Shown here piece by piece: positions 22,830 to 34,114 of a DNA stretch of 64,000 nt. The stretch comes from Tupaia tana (taxonomy: Eukaryota; Chordata; Mammalia; Scandentia; Tupaiidae), in assembly GCA_026018925.1 (NCBI GenBank), contig JAKSZU010000006.1, positions 191,777,449 to 191,841,448 on the forward strand, in the 5' to 3' direction. Position 1 is the stretch's first letter, and each line of letters starts with the position of its first letter. The translations under genes and the position numbers were made by a program. The notes below the pieces were generated by a model, which was not told the DNA's origin, did not search any database, and worked only from the letters and a program-made list of their open reading frames with translations.

Positions 22830-23728
22830 TCCTTTTTTAATATTTATTCTTTATTAGTATTATTTATTATTATTTATACATTCAATCATTATACATCATT
22901 AAGTTCGTAAAGAGATTTTACCCAACGTGATACACACCACACAGCAGATGAGTTAAGACTACTATACACAACATCACAAACAGGCAACAAACCATATCTG
23001 TGTCCCACAAATGTCTTCCTTCTCCATTTTTTCCCAAATTTCCCTTACTGCACTCTTCCCATCTCTCACTCTCCTTCCACTTTGTCCTCAGTGTCCATAA
23101 CAATTTGAATGCCTTATGCCCTCCAGTCTTTCAGTCTCTACCATAGAGTGTGGACAGTCAGTATATGTTAAGTGGAGATAATGTCTGTTTCATAGCCTGA
23201 CTTGCTTCACTCAGCAATAGATCTTCCATGTTCACCCACTTTCATGTTTCACTTTCTATCAAATACCAGGGTCTTGTTGGTTTTTATGGCAGAATAATAT
23301 TTCGTAGAGTATGCGTGCCACGTTTTTTCAATTCATTCATCTGTTTGTGGACATTTGGGTTGGTTCCACTTCTTAGCAATCGTGAATAATGCCACAACAA
23401 ATAGCTGTGAAAGTACTTTTCTGACTGAATATTCTCCTCTCTTTTGGGTAGATACCCATGAGTGAAACTACTGGATCATATGGCAGTTATATTTGAAGGT
23501 CCTTGAAGAACCTCCATATTGTTCTCCACAGCAGCTGGACTAATTTACATTCCCACCAACAATGTATGAGAGTTCGCCTTTCACCACATCCCCACCAGCA
23601 CTTATCATTTTTTGTTTGTTTGTTTTTAATCTTTGACATTCTGACTGGGGTTAGGTCGTATCTAATTGTGGTTTTGATCTGCATCTCTCTTATCATGAGG
23701 GATGTTGAGCATTTTTTCATATTCTTTC
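22830..23728 (-). mobile_element. L1, 5'-truncated, ORF2 C-terminus and 3' UTR
   Basis: Minus-strand L1. The 23490-23768 minus frame encodes the ORF2 C-terminal cysteine-rich segment, with [29 protein letters not shown] and [10 protein letters not shown] clearly visible. ORF2 protein normally supplies endonuclease and reverse transcriptase; only its C-terminal tail survives. Further left are L1 3' UTR landmarks down to an AT-rich end near 22830. The break at 23728 is a typical 5' truncation. It abuts the MaLR LTR. Confidence 0.92.
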
Positions 23729-24420
23729 CTACAGCTGCAAGACACAATGACATGGTAGCTGAAAACAACTGAAATATGTTTTCTCACAATTCTAGGGGTT
23801 AGGAGTTTTAAATCAATATATCAACAGGGCCAAGCTTCCCCTGAAGGCTCTGGGGAAAATCTTTTCCTAGCTTCTCTCTTAGCTTCTATTGTTTGTACTT
23901 GGGAATTCCCTGGGTTGTAGATGCAGCACTCCAGACTCAGACACTTTAATCATGTAATGTTTGTTTCTGTTTGTCAGTGTCTCTTCTCTTTTTCTACTGA
24001 AGACACCATAGGGGCCAGCATGTGGTGTGGTGGGTAAGGTGCTGAATCCCATAGAGCTGACAGCAGTTCAAGTCCTGCACCTGTCCACTTGCTTATTCAC
24101 ATTCCCTCTCTCTGTCTCTGTCTGGTGAGCACATGTACCTTATAGAAAATTAAATAATAAACTTAAATAATTTCATATTATATTTAATCATGTGTATCTT
24201 TACAATGTATAACATTTCTTTTTCAAACACGATTACCATGCATATCAGTCAAGACAAAGACATTACTAGACACCATCCGTTGATTTAAGGCACATGTGAA
24301 GCAAATATGACCTCATCTTAATTAATATATATCTGCAAAGACGTTATATCCAATTAAGCTCACATTCTGAGGTTCCAGGTAGACATGACTTTGAGGGAGA
24401 TACCATTCGAATACATTTAT
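23725..24420 (-). mobile_element. MaLR-type LTR split by a SINE
   Basis: 'ttttctcacaattctagggg', 'ctgaaggctctggggaaaat', 'ttccctgggttgtagatgca', then after the SINE 'tctgcaaagacgttatatcc', 'cacattctgaggttccaggt' and 'accattcgaatacattta': the order of a reversed MLT1-like LTR. Confidence 0.75.
24010..24172 (+). mobile_element. Short tRNA-SINE, class A/B intermediate, in LTR
   Basis: 'ggggccagcatgtggtgtgg' head, CT tract, then 'ctggtgagcacatgtacctt' and 'atagaaaattaaataa'. Same intermediate architecture as the copy at 4745. Confidence 0.88.
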
Positions 24421-24448
24421 TCTCATGTACATACACATAATATGTATG

Positions 24449-24483
<35 letters not shown>

Positions 24484-24538
24484 CAGTGTATTATATGCGT
24501 GTCTGTGTATGTATGTATATATATATATATATATATAC
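24449..24538. repeat. (GT)n then (AT)n microsatellite
   Basis: A GT run (24449-24480) and an AT run (24517-24536) separated by TATG-type sequence. Confidence 0.93.
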
Positions 24539-24769
24539 ATGTATATATAGTTATTGTTGCATAAATCAATTTAATTTTATATATTTCAAAAAATATTGGT
24601 CCTTCCATATTATTTAAGGTTTTTTAAGAAATCATAGATAAAGAAAATCAGACATTCAGCAAAACAATACCATAGTCTAATTAGTTTCTACTGATATCAG
24701 GCCTATGCTAACGACTTCCTTGACAAGTCCTCAATCTTGCCTAAAAAAAGTGTGAACAAAACACTGTTA

Positions 24770-25030
24770 GGGGTCAGCAGGTAGCGTGGTGGTTAAGACA
24801 CTGGATACCCACACTGCTGACCATGGTTCAAGTCCCAGACCTAGAGGCATGGAAATCATCCTGGTTCATTCATGTGTGTGCCAAAAGTCCCAGGAAGATT
24901 ATGGAGGAAAAGGTGTTGTGGCACAGTCATCCCCCCGGGGGATAATTTTTCACTTTTCCCATCACTGTTTCTATCAGTCTCTCTCCTGTGAGTGTACGTG
25001 CCCTATGGGAAAAACCTAAAAACAAACAAA
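24770..25030 (+). mobile_element. Class B tRNA-SINE, diverged
   Basis: 'ggggtcagcaggtagcgtgg' head, a 'catccccccgggggataatt' palindrome, 'gtgccctatgggaaaaacct' end. Confidence 0.88.
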
Positions 25031-25094
25031 ACACACAGACACACACACTTAGTTTTTTATAACTCAAGGCCATATCCCTAGAAGGACTCTAGTG

Positions 25095-25395
25095 AAGTGC
25101 CTGCTTCAAGGCTATCAAAAGAATTTGCTGTTTATTCCAGTTAAAATTTCAACAATTACTGGTTTTCAGCCTTTGTGTGAAGTTAGCCTCTGTGGGAGCC
25201 AGTTCCATAAGCTCCACACAAACACAGTGTGTTTCACCTCCCAGACTCAGCTGGGCCCCCACCCACTCCATTCTCTATTCCCTCATTCCCACTTTAAAAC
25301 TCCAGTCAGCTCTGTGCAAATAGAAGTTGCGTTCCGTTCTTGCTGGACTCTTTTCTCTATTATGATAGTGACTACTGATTAAAATGTGTCCTTAC
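25095..25395 (+). mobile_element. Candidate retroviral-type LTR fragment
   Basis: Segment with LTR-like architecture: C-rich 'gctgggcccccacccactcc', a 'actttaaaactccagtcagc' box, then a T-rich stretch and 'actgattaaaatgtgtcctt aca'. No second LTR, primer-binding site or internal region was seen. It could equally be single-copy DNA. Confidence 0.3.
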
Positions 25396-25507
25396 ACAGT
25401 CAGATGTGTTCTATGTGCCAGACCTCTTTTGACAAATAATCCCTGTAGAACGCAGGGAGACTGTGAGTTAGGATGAATGCGCTGTTTCACTGAAAACTGT
25501 AAGCTAT

Positions 25508-25780
25508 AAGGGACCAGCAGTTAGCGTAATGGCTGTGTCACTGGACTCCCATGTAGTCGACCGCGGTTCGAGTCCCGGACCCGGTGGCTTAAACTCACAC
25601 CCGGCGCGTGTGCATGCGTGTGTGCCCAAGATCCCGAGAGGAGAATGGAGGAGAAGGGATTGTGGCGTGGCCATCACCCCTGGGGGGTGATTTCTCGCTT
25701 TCTGTCTCACTGTCTCTCTCTGTCTGTCTGGCGAGTGCACGCGCCAGAGAGTACAAACCTCTCAAAAAAAAAAAAAAAAA
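25508..25780 (+). mobile_element. Class B tRNA-SINE, young, CpG-rich
   Basis: Nearly intact consensus, with 'gtcgaccgcggttcgagtcc' retained in the head and a 20-A tail. Target duplication 'aaaactgtaagctat' (25493-25507) and 'aaaactgtaagttat' (25781-25795). Confidence 0.97.
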
Positions 25781-25989
25781 AAAACTGTAAGTTATGGCAA
25801 AACAAGCAGCACAGTTTGATTGTCTCTAATGTAATAAGCCACAAAGAAGAGAAGCATTTTCTCCTTACCTGCCATCTATGGTCTCTGATATCTGCCAAGT
25901 TGGGACCATCCATTTTCAATAGCCGTGAACATCATACTGATGCACGTGAGGGAGTTGAATTGTCCTTGTTTTTTGTTTGTTTTGTTTTG

Positions 25990-26226
25990 TTTTGTTTTTT
26001 TAGATTTTTTGCTATAGGGCATGAGTGCTCGCTGGAGAGATAGAGACAGAAAGCAAGAAATCACACCTCCAGGGATGATGGTCATGTCACAATCCTTTCT
26101 CCATTCTCCTCTCAGGATTTTGGGCACACACGCACATGTTTTAAGTGTGAATATCAAGACTCTGGGTCTGGGACTCAGACCGTGGTGAGAGTCCAACACC
26201 TTAACTATGATGCCATCTGCTGGACC
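25990..26226 (-). mobile_element. Class B tRNA-SINE
   Basis: GTTTT-type tail, 'tttttgctatagggcatgag', body, head ending 'gatgccatctgctggaccc'. Confidence 0.9.
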
Positions 26227-26480
26227 CAAGTTGCCCTTTTAATGAAGCTCCATACAGGCTTGGGCCATTTCACCAATAGACACAAAATTCCAGTCAGAAT
26301 TCTCTGTGATGCTATTAGACTGGATAGAGTAATAAGAGAAAAACACGGGTCCCATACACTGGAAAAGAATGTGTTAAACTTTAAACCACTGATAAGAATA
26401 AAAGAAAGAATAGAAAAATTATAAAAATGAACTGCATTATAAATTTCAGTTCTAATGCTAGTATTTTAAAAATATGAGCC

Positions 26481-26745
26481 AGGGCCAGCCAGTGGTGTGT
26501 TGGTTGGGGTGACTGGATCTCACACATGGCCAACTCTGCGGTTCGAGTCTGGGATCTGCTTGAGAAACATGTCAAACCCTTGTGTATGTGGTTCTGGAAT
26601 CCTGAAGGGAAGAAGAAATGGAATAGAAGGTTTTTCTTTTCTTTTTTTTTCTCTTCTCTTTCTCTCCATTCTTTCTCTCTCTCCCTTCTTTCTTTTTCTC
26701 CCTAGCGAGCATACACATCCTTTGGCAAATTGAAAAAATAAGAGA
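26481..26745 (+). mobile_element. Class B tRNA-SINE, body degraded
   Basis: 'agggccagccagtggtgtgt' head with B box 'ggttcgagtc'. The palindrome region has been replaced by a long T/C-rich tract (26630-26700), followed by 'agcgagcatacacatccttt'. Confidence 0.8.
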
Positions 26746-26806
26746 CAGATAACCTTGTGAGATCTTTCTAATTAATAAAAATTTTTTATACGAATTGAAA
26801 AAATTT

Positions 26807-27070
26807 GGGACCAGCAGTTAGCATAATGGCTATGTCGCTTGACTCCCACGTAACCAACCGTGGTTCGCATCCCAGACCCAGTGGCTTAAACTCACGCCAG
26901 GAGCATGTGCGTACATGGCCAAGATCCTGAGAGGAGAATGGAGGAGAAGGGATTGCGGTGTGGCCATCCTGGGGGGTGATTTCTCACTTTCTATCTCTCT
27001 GTCTCTCTCTGTCTTTCTGTAGAGTGCATGCGCCCTATAGCAAAAACCTCTCCAAAAAAAGAAAAAAAAA
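26807..27070 (+). mobile_element. Class B tRNA-SINE
   Basis: 'gggaccagcagttagcataa' head; the C-run half of the palindrome is missing ('ccatcctggggggtgatttc'); 'gcgccctatagcaaaaacct' end. Confidence 0.95.
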
Positions 27071-27484
27071 AGATTAAAAAAAATTAATGTAAATATTAAA
27101 AGTTCATGAAGAGCTAAAACGTGATAAATTTGAAACTATTGATGCAGAATAAGCAGTGACTAAGCTGTGTAGGAATAGGCTATATTTGAATGAAAGGGCA
27201 TTTGAAACTATATATTAAATTGTCACCTACATTCTTTACTATGCTATATTATTTTATAACCCACTCTATTTGTTTACATACCCCCTTGTATGTGTTAATA
27301 TGTTTCCAAAAACAATGAGAGAAAATTTCAAATGTGTATATCACAAAGTAACAATGAATGTTACAGACAATAAATAAATCTCTCCTTGATTTTGTTATTA
27401 CACACTGTATACATGTTTTGAAAAACTGTAGTACCCTACAAAGATGTACAATTACTATATGTAAATCAATAATTATAATAAAGT

Positions 27485-27750
27485 GACAGGCAGATGGCAT
27501 AATGATTATGTCACTGGACTCCCACATGATGACCACAATTTGAGTCCTGGACCTGGTGGCTTGAAACTCACGCCAGGTTTGTATGGAAGCGTGCCCAAAA
27601 TCCTGAGAGGAGCATGGAAGGGCATAGATTGAAGCATGCCATCCCCTCTGGGGGGTGATTTCTCACTTTTTTCCCTCAGATGAGAACTTGCACCCTATAG
27701 CAAAAATCTCTCACTCTGAAAACAGACAAACAAAAACAAGAAAAATACGT
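27485..27750 (+). mobile_element. Class B tRNA-SINE
   Basis: 'aggcagatggcataatgatt' head, 'ccctctggggggtgatttct', 'caccctatagcaaaaatctc', (CAAA)-rich tail. The CT tract is reduced. Confidence 0.9.
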
Positions 27751-28015
27751 TTTTAAAAATAAAGCTGCATTATTATTACAAATTACTCCTAATTTTCTCC
27801 CACACGTTAAGTCTATATTCATGAGGTATATTTGAAAAAAAAAAACTGTGTGTTATATATTTATTTTGTCTGATTATAAATCTGTATGATTTTTAGATTG
27901 TATGAGTCTAACATTTAAGGGGAAATATAAATATCTAAAGAAACCCATAGTAATCATTGAAATTGTATTCTTAACATTCTAGACAATGGGAAAATCAGTT
28001 AAAAAGTTGTATGGA

Positions 28016-28301
28016 GGGGACCAGCAGTTGGTGTAATGGCTATGTCGCTGGACTCCCATGTGGTCCACCGCAGTTCAAGTACCAGACACACAGTTCAAGT
28101 CCCAGACCCGGTAGCTTAAAACTCACACCGGGCGCATGTGCATGCGTGCTCAAGATCCCGAGAGGAGAATGGAGGAGAAGGGATTGTGGTGTGGCCATTC
28201 TCCCTGGGGGAGAGGTGACTTCTCGCTTTGTCTCTCTGTCTCTCTGTCTTTGTGGTGAGCGCACACGCCCTATAACAAAAACTTCTCAAAAAGGAAAAAA
28301 A
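28016..28301 (+). mobile_element. Class B SINE with duplicated B box
   Basis: The internal promoter carries a 20-bp tandem duplication: 28071-28090 and 28091-28110 both begin 'cagttcaagt' and give two B-box-like motifs. Otherwise full length. The target duplication 'aaaaagttgtatgga' is identical at 28001-28015 and 28302-28316. Confidence 0.96.
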
Positions 28302-28319
28302 AAAAAGTTGTATGGAAAG

Positions 28320-28800
28320 ATTTGTTGTAGTTGCTGTTTTCCTGAAATTTCAGCCTTCTGTCAGAAAAACTTTAATTTATTCCTTACAAAGATTTGACTT
28401 CTTACATGTGTTGCTCTATACTTCTACTGGCCAGGAGTTCAGAATCACAAAGAGAAGTTAATTATTCTGAGGGAAGCCTTTCAAATATTAATATTACTTA
28501 TCGATTTAAATTATAGTAGTTCTTAAGAGCTTCATAAGCTTATTTCCATATTTCCATATCTTTAAGTGAATCATTGATCCCAATGTTTAAAAGAGAATTA
28601 AAAAAAAAAAAAAAAAAAAAAAAAACAAGAAGAAAAAAAACCCACGAGGATGGATAAACTTACAAAAGACTTTCCTCATGTAGACTGACAGACTCCCCTT
28701 TTTTTTTATGAATGGCCATCCCTAAAATGATGTGGTAAAATGGAGTCACCAAAATGTAGGTATGTGTTTTTTGCTACCTGATTAACTACTATTTTCCTTT
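28320..28800. other. Unassigned DNA with a poly(A) tract
   Basis: A-run at 28599-28625 with an interrupted A-rich end. No retrocopy body recognised upstream. Confidence 0.45.
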
Positions 28801-28821
28801 AGTTCATGTGTTAGTTTCTCT

Positions 28822-29092
28822 CTCTCTTTTTTTTTTTTTTTTTTTTCTTTTTTGGGCAAGTTTTGCTATAGGGTTCTTGTACTCACTGGAGAGACAGAGA
28901 GACAGAAAGCAATAAATCACCTCCCTGGGGGGATGGCCACCCCACAATCCCTTCTCCTCCATTTCCCTCTCTGGATTTTGGGCACACATGCACACACACC
29001 TGTGTGAGTTTCAAGTCACTGGGTCTGGGATTTGAACTGAGTTAGTCATGTGGGAGTCCAGCCCTTTAACCACTATGCCACATGCTGGCCCC
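28822..29092 (-). mobile_element. Class B tRNA-SINE
   Basis: Long T/CT tail, 'agttttgctatagggttctt', head ending 'cacatgctggcccc'. Probable target duplication 'catgtgttagtttctc' (about 28805) and 'catgtcctactttctt' (about 29093). Confidence 0.92.
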
Positions 29093-29109
29093 ATGTCCTA
29101 CTTTCTTAG

Positions 29110-29370
29110 GAAAACTTTACCTACGCTCTGGGACTATCTCATACCCCTCAGTATTATTGTCTTACAGCACCATGCTCTCTCTAGAACATTTATCACAGTG
29201 CTAGAAACAAACAAAATAAAACATTGAGTGCATGATCCATTAATGGTGCTTAACTCCCTCATAAATTTCAACTTCAAGAAGACAGGTGTGCCTCTGCTCA
29301 CCTGTATCCGCATGTCTTAGTACAATGTCAGGGCCTTGATAGTAAAATAAATGAAAGAATGAATTATTCA
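29110..29370 (+). mobile_element. L2 3' end
   Basis: 'ttctctctagaacatttatca cagtgctag', 'caacttcaagaagacaggtg', 'cttagtacaatgtcagggcc' and 'aaataaatgaaagaatgaat' follow the remembered L2 3' terminus. Confidence 0.55.
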
Positions 29371-29484
29371 GTGCTTCTCAAATTTTCTATCCAGTACACA
29401 TATTCATAATGCAAAACAGATTTCTTGCTCAGTACAGACAAAACAGACATCAGGCCATGCACAATTACTGCATGAAAAGAGCTG

Positions 29485-29486
<2 letters not shown>

Positions 29487-29528
<42 letters not shown>

Positions 29529-29542
29529 AAACACACACACCC
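29487..29542. repeat. (CA)n microsatellite
   Basis: Long CA run with a short GAGAAA interruption. Confidence 0.95.
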
Positions 29543-29559
29543 CACATTTATCATTATCT

Positions 29560-30298
29560 CCTATAGATACTGCCTGACCATACTTGCATTTAATGTATTT
29601 TGTGTTTAGCCAAAATTCTGGGTTGGCTCATGAATTCTATACAATTAAAAGGAAATATAAAAAGGGCTTATGCTTATCAAAAATAGTCTTTTCATAGCAC
29701 ATTAAGTTGATCAATATCTTTGCTATTGGAGAAAGAAGAAAAGAACAGCACATTTTTGCATTAAACACTATGCCTTTGGTACACTGTTCATTGAAACCTC
29801 ATTAAAGTGATGTGTCTTTAGAATAAATTAGAGAATGTCTTGTTTTATCCTTGATATAATTAAACCACAAGCTTCTGATTCAATTTTTTTTTCTTTTTGT
29901 AAACATACCATCTATGTTTGGGTAGAAGTATCCATCTGAAGATTCATTGAAGTGAAACATGCAACACTAAAGCACTGTATTTTTTATTATTATTTCCAAT
30001 TGTCGTATAATAATTGTACATATGTTTAAGAGTGTGATTTTTGGTATGTAACTATAATTTAAAGCACTGTAAATTTCACTGTGACTTTGTTGCTTTATTG
30101 AAGTATCAAATGGAAGCTTTCCAAGGTGGAGGACAAAATGATAAACATAAATGAGAACTTCATGGACTTTATGAGTTTCTCAAAAACATAGTGAACTACA
30201 GTTATTGAGTTCAGCCTCAGATGAAAAAAGATCATACTGCTCCATGTATAAGTAATTTTCAAAAGTATATTAAAGTACAGATTGATTTTTAAAATTAA
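29560..30298. other. Mostly unassigned; weak L1 3' end
   Basis: 'cgtataataattgtacatat' followed by 'agagtgtgatttttggtatg' (about 30003-30045) is weakly like a reversed L1 3' UTR end. The rest is unrecognised. Confidence 0.35.
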
Positions 30299-30491
30299 GG
30301 GGCTAGCCAGTGGCATGGTGGTTAAGGTGACTGGATCCCGAGTGGCTGCTGTGCAGTTTGAGTCCCAGACCATACATGGCAAGCATTCTGCCTGTGATTT
30401 TGCAGTCCAACTTGATGTCCAGAAGGAAATCGCAGTGCTGGTTGATAGAGGCCAATAAAGTTTTGCTTGCTTCAGTTAAAAAAAAAAAAAG
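30299..30491 (+). mobile_element. SINE head fused to an mRNA-like 3' end
   Basis: The first about 75 bp are a clear tRNA-SINE head ('ggggctagccagtggcatgg', B box 'gtttgagtcc'). At about 30373 the sequence switches to 100 bp unrelated to any SINE body here. It ends with AATAAA (30454-30459), a short T/G-rich stretch and an A-run from 30478. One frame is open for about 27 codons and stops at a TAA inside the AATAAA. The donor is not recognised. Fits template switching during LINE-driven reverse transcription. Confidence 0.65.
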
Positions 30492-30677
30492 TCTTCATTT
30501 TTTTCAGTAGTAACTTCACATTTTATTGTCAACCAAGTGTGACGACTTCAGTATCAGTGAACAATTAGGACAGGATTTATGGACTGTGTGTTTGCTATAT
30601 GCTAGGACTTTTTATGCAATGGCTAAATTTCTCTATATAATACACTCAATTTTTTTAGGGATTTTAAAATTTTAATT

Positions 30678-30932
30678 TTTTTTCATTTTTAGTTTTTGCC
30701 ATAAGGTACATGCACTTGCAAGAGAGAGAAACAGTGAGAGGGAAAGTGAGAAATCACCCCATGGGGGATGGCCGTACTGGAATTCTTTCTCTTCCATTTC
30801 CATTCTGGGATTTTAAGCACACACGCTCATATGCCTGGAGAGATTTTTCAAGCTGCCGGATCTGGAACTTGAGCCATGCTGTATGACCCTGTGGAAGTCC
30901 AGAGCCTTAACCAATGCACCACCTCCTGGCCC
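30678..30932 (-). mobile_element. Class B tRNA-SINE
   Basis: 'agtttttgccataaggtaca', body with 'atcaccccatgggggatgg', head ending 'caccacctcctggccc'. Probable target duplication 'taatacactcaatttt' (30639-30654) and 'taatacattcattcta' (30934-30949). Confidence 0.9.
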
Positions 30933-30949
30933 CTAATACATTCATTCTA

Positions 30950-31390
30950 ATGTTTAAAAGATTTAAATTTGAAGATATTTATTAATGTGCACAATGTCAT
31001 ATACCTGATTGTTAATTCAAAAGTAGATCTGGTTTAGTCAAAGGCTCTACTCTCTCTTTTTTTAATGTTACTTAGTATATACTCGGAAAACTGATGTTAC
31101 CTTCTAATTGTCAAAAATATAACAAAAAAATGGCTTTTTAAATATGGAATTCTATCTAAAACATTATATAATTCTTTTCATTCTTGAGCAAGTGATCTAA
31201 AATCATTTCTACCTTTATGGCTTCATGGTCATCCTTAGGAAAAATGAAGTCTATATAGGCTCCATATTATGATACCGTGATCCACTGATTGCCTATTCGG
31301 GACTGTAGAAAAGTTTGTTCATACGTTAACCAGTTTCCAATTACTTTGTTTTTAAGTTCTGATATCTGATTTCCTTTCTTTTCAATTCTC
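30950..31390. other. Unassigned AT-rich DNA
   Basis: Nothing recognised. Confidence 0.45.
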
Positions 31391-31394
31391 TCTC

Positions 31395-31658
31395 TCTTTT
31401 TAATTGCCAGAGGTCAAGTGCAGACAGAATCAGAGGAAAAGGCAGGGAGAAAAATCACCCCAGTGGTGTGTGGCCATACTGCAGTACTTGCCCCTGCGTC
31501 TCTCCATCCTGTCCAGATTTCAGGTACACATGTGTACATACCTAGTGAGGTTTCCAAGCCACCAAGGCTAGGGCTCCAACAGCCTTCAGCCACATGGTAT
31601 CTGGTGATCCCTGTGAGAGCCAGTTCACCTGACCATCATGCCACAGGACCAGCCCTTT
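31395..31658 (-). mobile_element. Class B tRNA-SINE, very diverged
   Basis: 'tttttaattgccagaggtca' tail, 'aaaaatcaccccagtggtgt', 'aggacc agccc' head end. The palindrome is absent. Confidence 0.75.
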
Positions 31659-31741
31659 TTCCACTTAAAAAAAAATGAAAGAAACTCATAGGTTCTTTTC
31701 CTTTCTTTTTCTCTCTCCCTCTCTCTTTCTGTGTATGTGCA

Positions 31742-31745
<4 letters not shown>

Positions 31746-31782
<37 letters not shown>
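31746..31782. repeat. (GT)n microsatellite
   Basis: Uninterrupted GT run with a CT-rich flank at 31697-31730. Confidence 0.95.
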
Positions 31783-31784
<2 letters not shown>

Positions 31785-31799
31785 TGAGTACACAAGTCT

Positions 31800-32041
31800 G
31801 ATTGCAAACAAACAAACAAAGAAACCACAGTTCTGTATTGATCAGTAAGCTCCCTTTTTTCCTTCTTGATGTTGGACTAGTTGTTAATTTGGGGTGATGC
31901 CTGTCTGTCTAACTCTAGGAGGCATCTTCTGAACACAAGTGTCCCCAACGCTCTTCTCATTTGGAAAAGTAATTAAGTTCCATGTGGTGGCCCAGTAGGC
32001 TCTACCTTCTAGAAAGAATGTTCTAACACAGATTTTATGGG

Positions 32042-32078
<37 letters not shown>

Positions 32079-32423
32079 ATGGGCCTTTGCTAACTTTCCT
32101 CTGGTAGGTCCTCAATAATTACATTTTCCAGGCCCATGATTCACAGATAAGAGAGGTATTATTATTTTTTGGTGTGTTTTATTTTTTACTTTGAGTAAAT
32201 TTTCTGAAGTTTTTTGCCTCTATTCTTCTCAGATAAAGTTATACTCACAACTTTCTCTAGCTTTTATTATTTTTGTTAAATAAGAAATACATACTTATTT
32301 TTTAATATTTAGAAAAAAAATTGAGCAGATTGGAAAGAAAGAATTCTGTGATACCAAGATCATTTGCTTTATTCGTTCATTCTCTGAGAGGTATCATTTT
32401 ATTAGAATGAAATGTGAAATTTC
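31800..32423. other. Unassigned DNA with a second (GT)n
   Basis: GT run at 32042-32075. The remainder, including the mildly GC-richer 31880-32040, is unrecognised. Confidence 0.5.
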
Positions 32424-32650
32424 TTTTGTGGAGAGATTTTTGTTATAGGGTGGGTGTACTCACTTCAGAGATAGCGAGAGACAGAAAGGGATAAATCACC
32501 CCTCAAGAGAAATGGCCACACCGCGATCCCTTCTCCTACATTTTCCTCCTGGGATTTTGGGCATGCACGCACAAGTGCCCAGAGTGTGAATTTTAGGCCA
32601 CCAGGTCCAGGACTCAAACCATAGTTGACTACCGGGAGTTGGAGTACAGT
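32424..32650 (-). mobile_element. Class B tRNA-SINE, head truncated
   Basis: 'gagagatttttgttataggg', body, B-box complement 'actcaaaccatagttgacta', but the last head bases ('ctgctggtccc') are missing. Confidence 0.88.
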
Positions 32651-32654
32651 GATA

Positions 32655-33090
32655 AATAGGTGTAAAACTACTACATAAATACAAAGGAAAGTGTCATATT
32701 AATCAACTATAATAACTGAAAATCATTGTCTCTGGGAATAGAGCTAGGGAAGAGGAAGGGAAGTTTTCTGATGTTTTTATTGTCATAAGTTTTGTGCATT
32801 TGATTCAAATCGTTGGAACTAAATTAAATGAACTAGTATAAAATAAACTGCGTCTGAAAAGATAAGCCTCACACTTCACTTATTAAAGGTCACCAAACAC
32901 TAACAGCACTGATTCCTGCTTAGAGCTCCTCAGAAAGGAAGGAACTAAGTCCCAAGCCTGAAACTATTACATCGAAGTGAAAATATAACCATCATAAACT
33001 AAAAGAACAAATGCAAACATGGGCTTCATTCCAAAACCTCATACAAATTACACATTCAATTAAATGACACACTCATTCTAATATCAGTGG
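32655..33090. other. Unassigned DNA
   Basis: Nothing recognised. Confidence 0.4.
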
Positions 33091-33102
33091 GTCAATAATT
33101 TC

Positions 33103-33104
33103 TT

Positions 33105-33140
<36 letters not shown>

Positions 33141-33373
33141 GAGAGGTTTTTGCTATAGGGCACGTGCACTTGACAGAGAGACAGAGAGACAGAAAGCAAG
33201 AAATCGTCCCCCCCCCCCACCAGGGGGGATGGCCATGCTGCAATCCCTTCTCCTCTACTGTCCTGTCAGGATCTTGGGCACATACGCCCAGCATGAGCTT
33301 AAGCCACCAGGTCCGGGACTCGAACCACTACATGGGAGTCGAGCGACATAGCCTTTATACCAACTGCTGGTTC
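33103..33373 (-). mobile_element. Class B tRNA-SINE, expanded C run
   Basis: About 33-T tail, 'ggtttttgctatagggcacg', an 11-C run before 'accaggggggat' (33208-33228), a shortened head. Target duplication 'caataatttc' at 33093-33102 and 33374-33383. Confidence 0.95.
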
Positions 33374-33399
33374 CAATAATTTCCAATAATATTAAATGA

Positions 33400-33740
33400 T
33401 GTAGAGAAACAGAGTGTTCTTTTTTTCCCAGAGGGATGTGAAAGCTATATGGACATTTGTGAAATATTTCTTCTGTTAACGTTTTTCAAAGATTTCCATT
33501 AAGGAAAAGTGTCTATTTCAATGGATTATAAACATTTTCAAAGAGGTTTTTCATTAATGCAGATGTTCTAGTTCAGAAACATCCTAACCTCATTTTATTT
33601 TTGAATTTCTCTGCTGACATTCTATGAGCCCAAACTAATGAAAACCTATGTGTCTGTAATTTCACCTTATGAATAGCTTATGGTGAAGGAAAAAAAGGAA
33701 AAAAAATGCTTAAATGTTTAACGCATTATTAACAATAATA
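33400..33740. other. Unassigned DNA
   Basis: Nothing recognised. Confidence 0.4.
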
Positions 33741-33744
33741 ATGC

Positions 33745-34112
33745 ACTATTAGTTCAGACTTCTTTAAGATGTACCATAGAAGAGGTGGCTTATAAACAAC
33801 ATTTATTTATTTCTTAGAGTTCCAGAGGCTAGAAGTCTGAGATCAGGATGTCAATACGTTTGAGTTCTGGTAAGGACCCTCTTCTGGGTTCCATATTCCA
33901 GAATTTTCATGATTACATTCTCACATGTCAGAAAGGGGGTGAGAGTTTTTTCTGGGTTATCTCTTTTAAGATTACTACCATTCATGAAGGGTTCGACCTC
34001 ATTACCTAAATTTCCTCCCAAAGGCCCACATCCTAATATCATCACAAGGGGGGTGGTTATTAGGATCTTAGCATTTGAACTGGGAGGGGAGAAACATTCA
34101 GTTCATGGCATC
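33745..34112 (-). mobile_element. MaLR-type solitary LTR
   Basis: 'gtaccatagaagaggtggct', 'cttagagttccagaggctag', 'aagtctgagatcagga', 'cctcccaaaggcccacatcc', and the end 'gagaaacattcagttcatgg' give a reversed MaLR LTR in full order. Confidence 0.82.
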
Positions 34113-34114
34113 TA

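Noticed and set aside
23487..23768. 93-codon minus frame as a gene
   Set aside because: It is the ORF2 C-terminal segment of a truncated L1.
25508..25580. tRNA gene
   Set aside because: The A and B boxes are convincing but the segment does not fold into a full cloverleaf, and it continues into a SINE body and poly(A).
29487..29542. CRISPR-like regular repeats
   Set aside because: The repeats in this window are CA/GT, AT, GAA and CAAA microsatellites without spacers.
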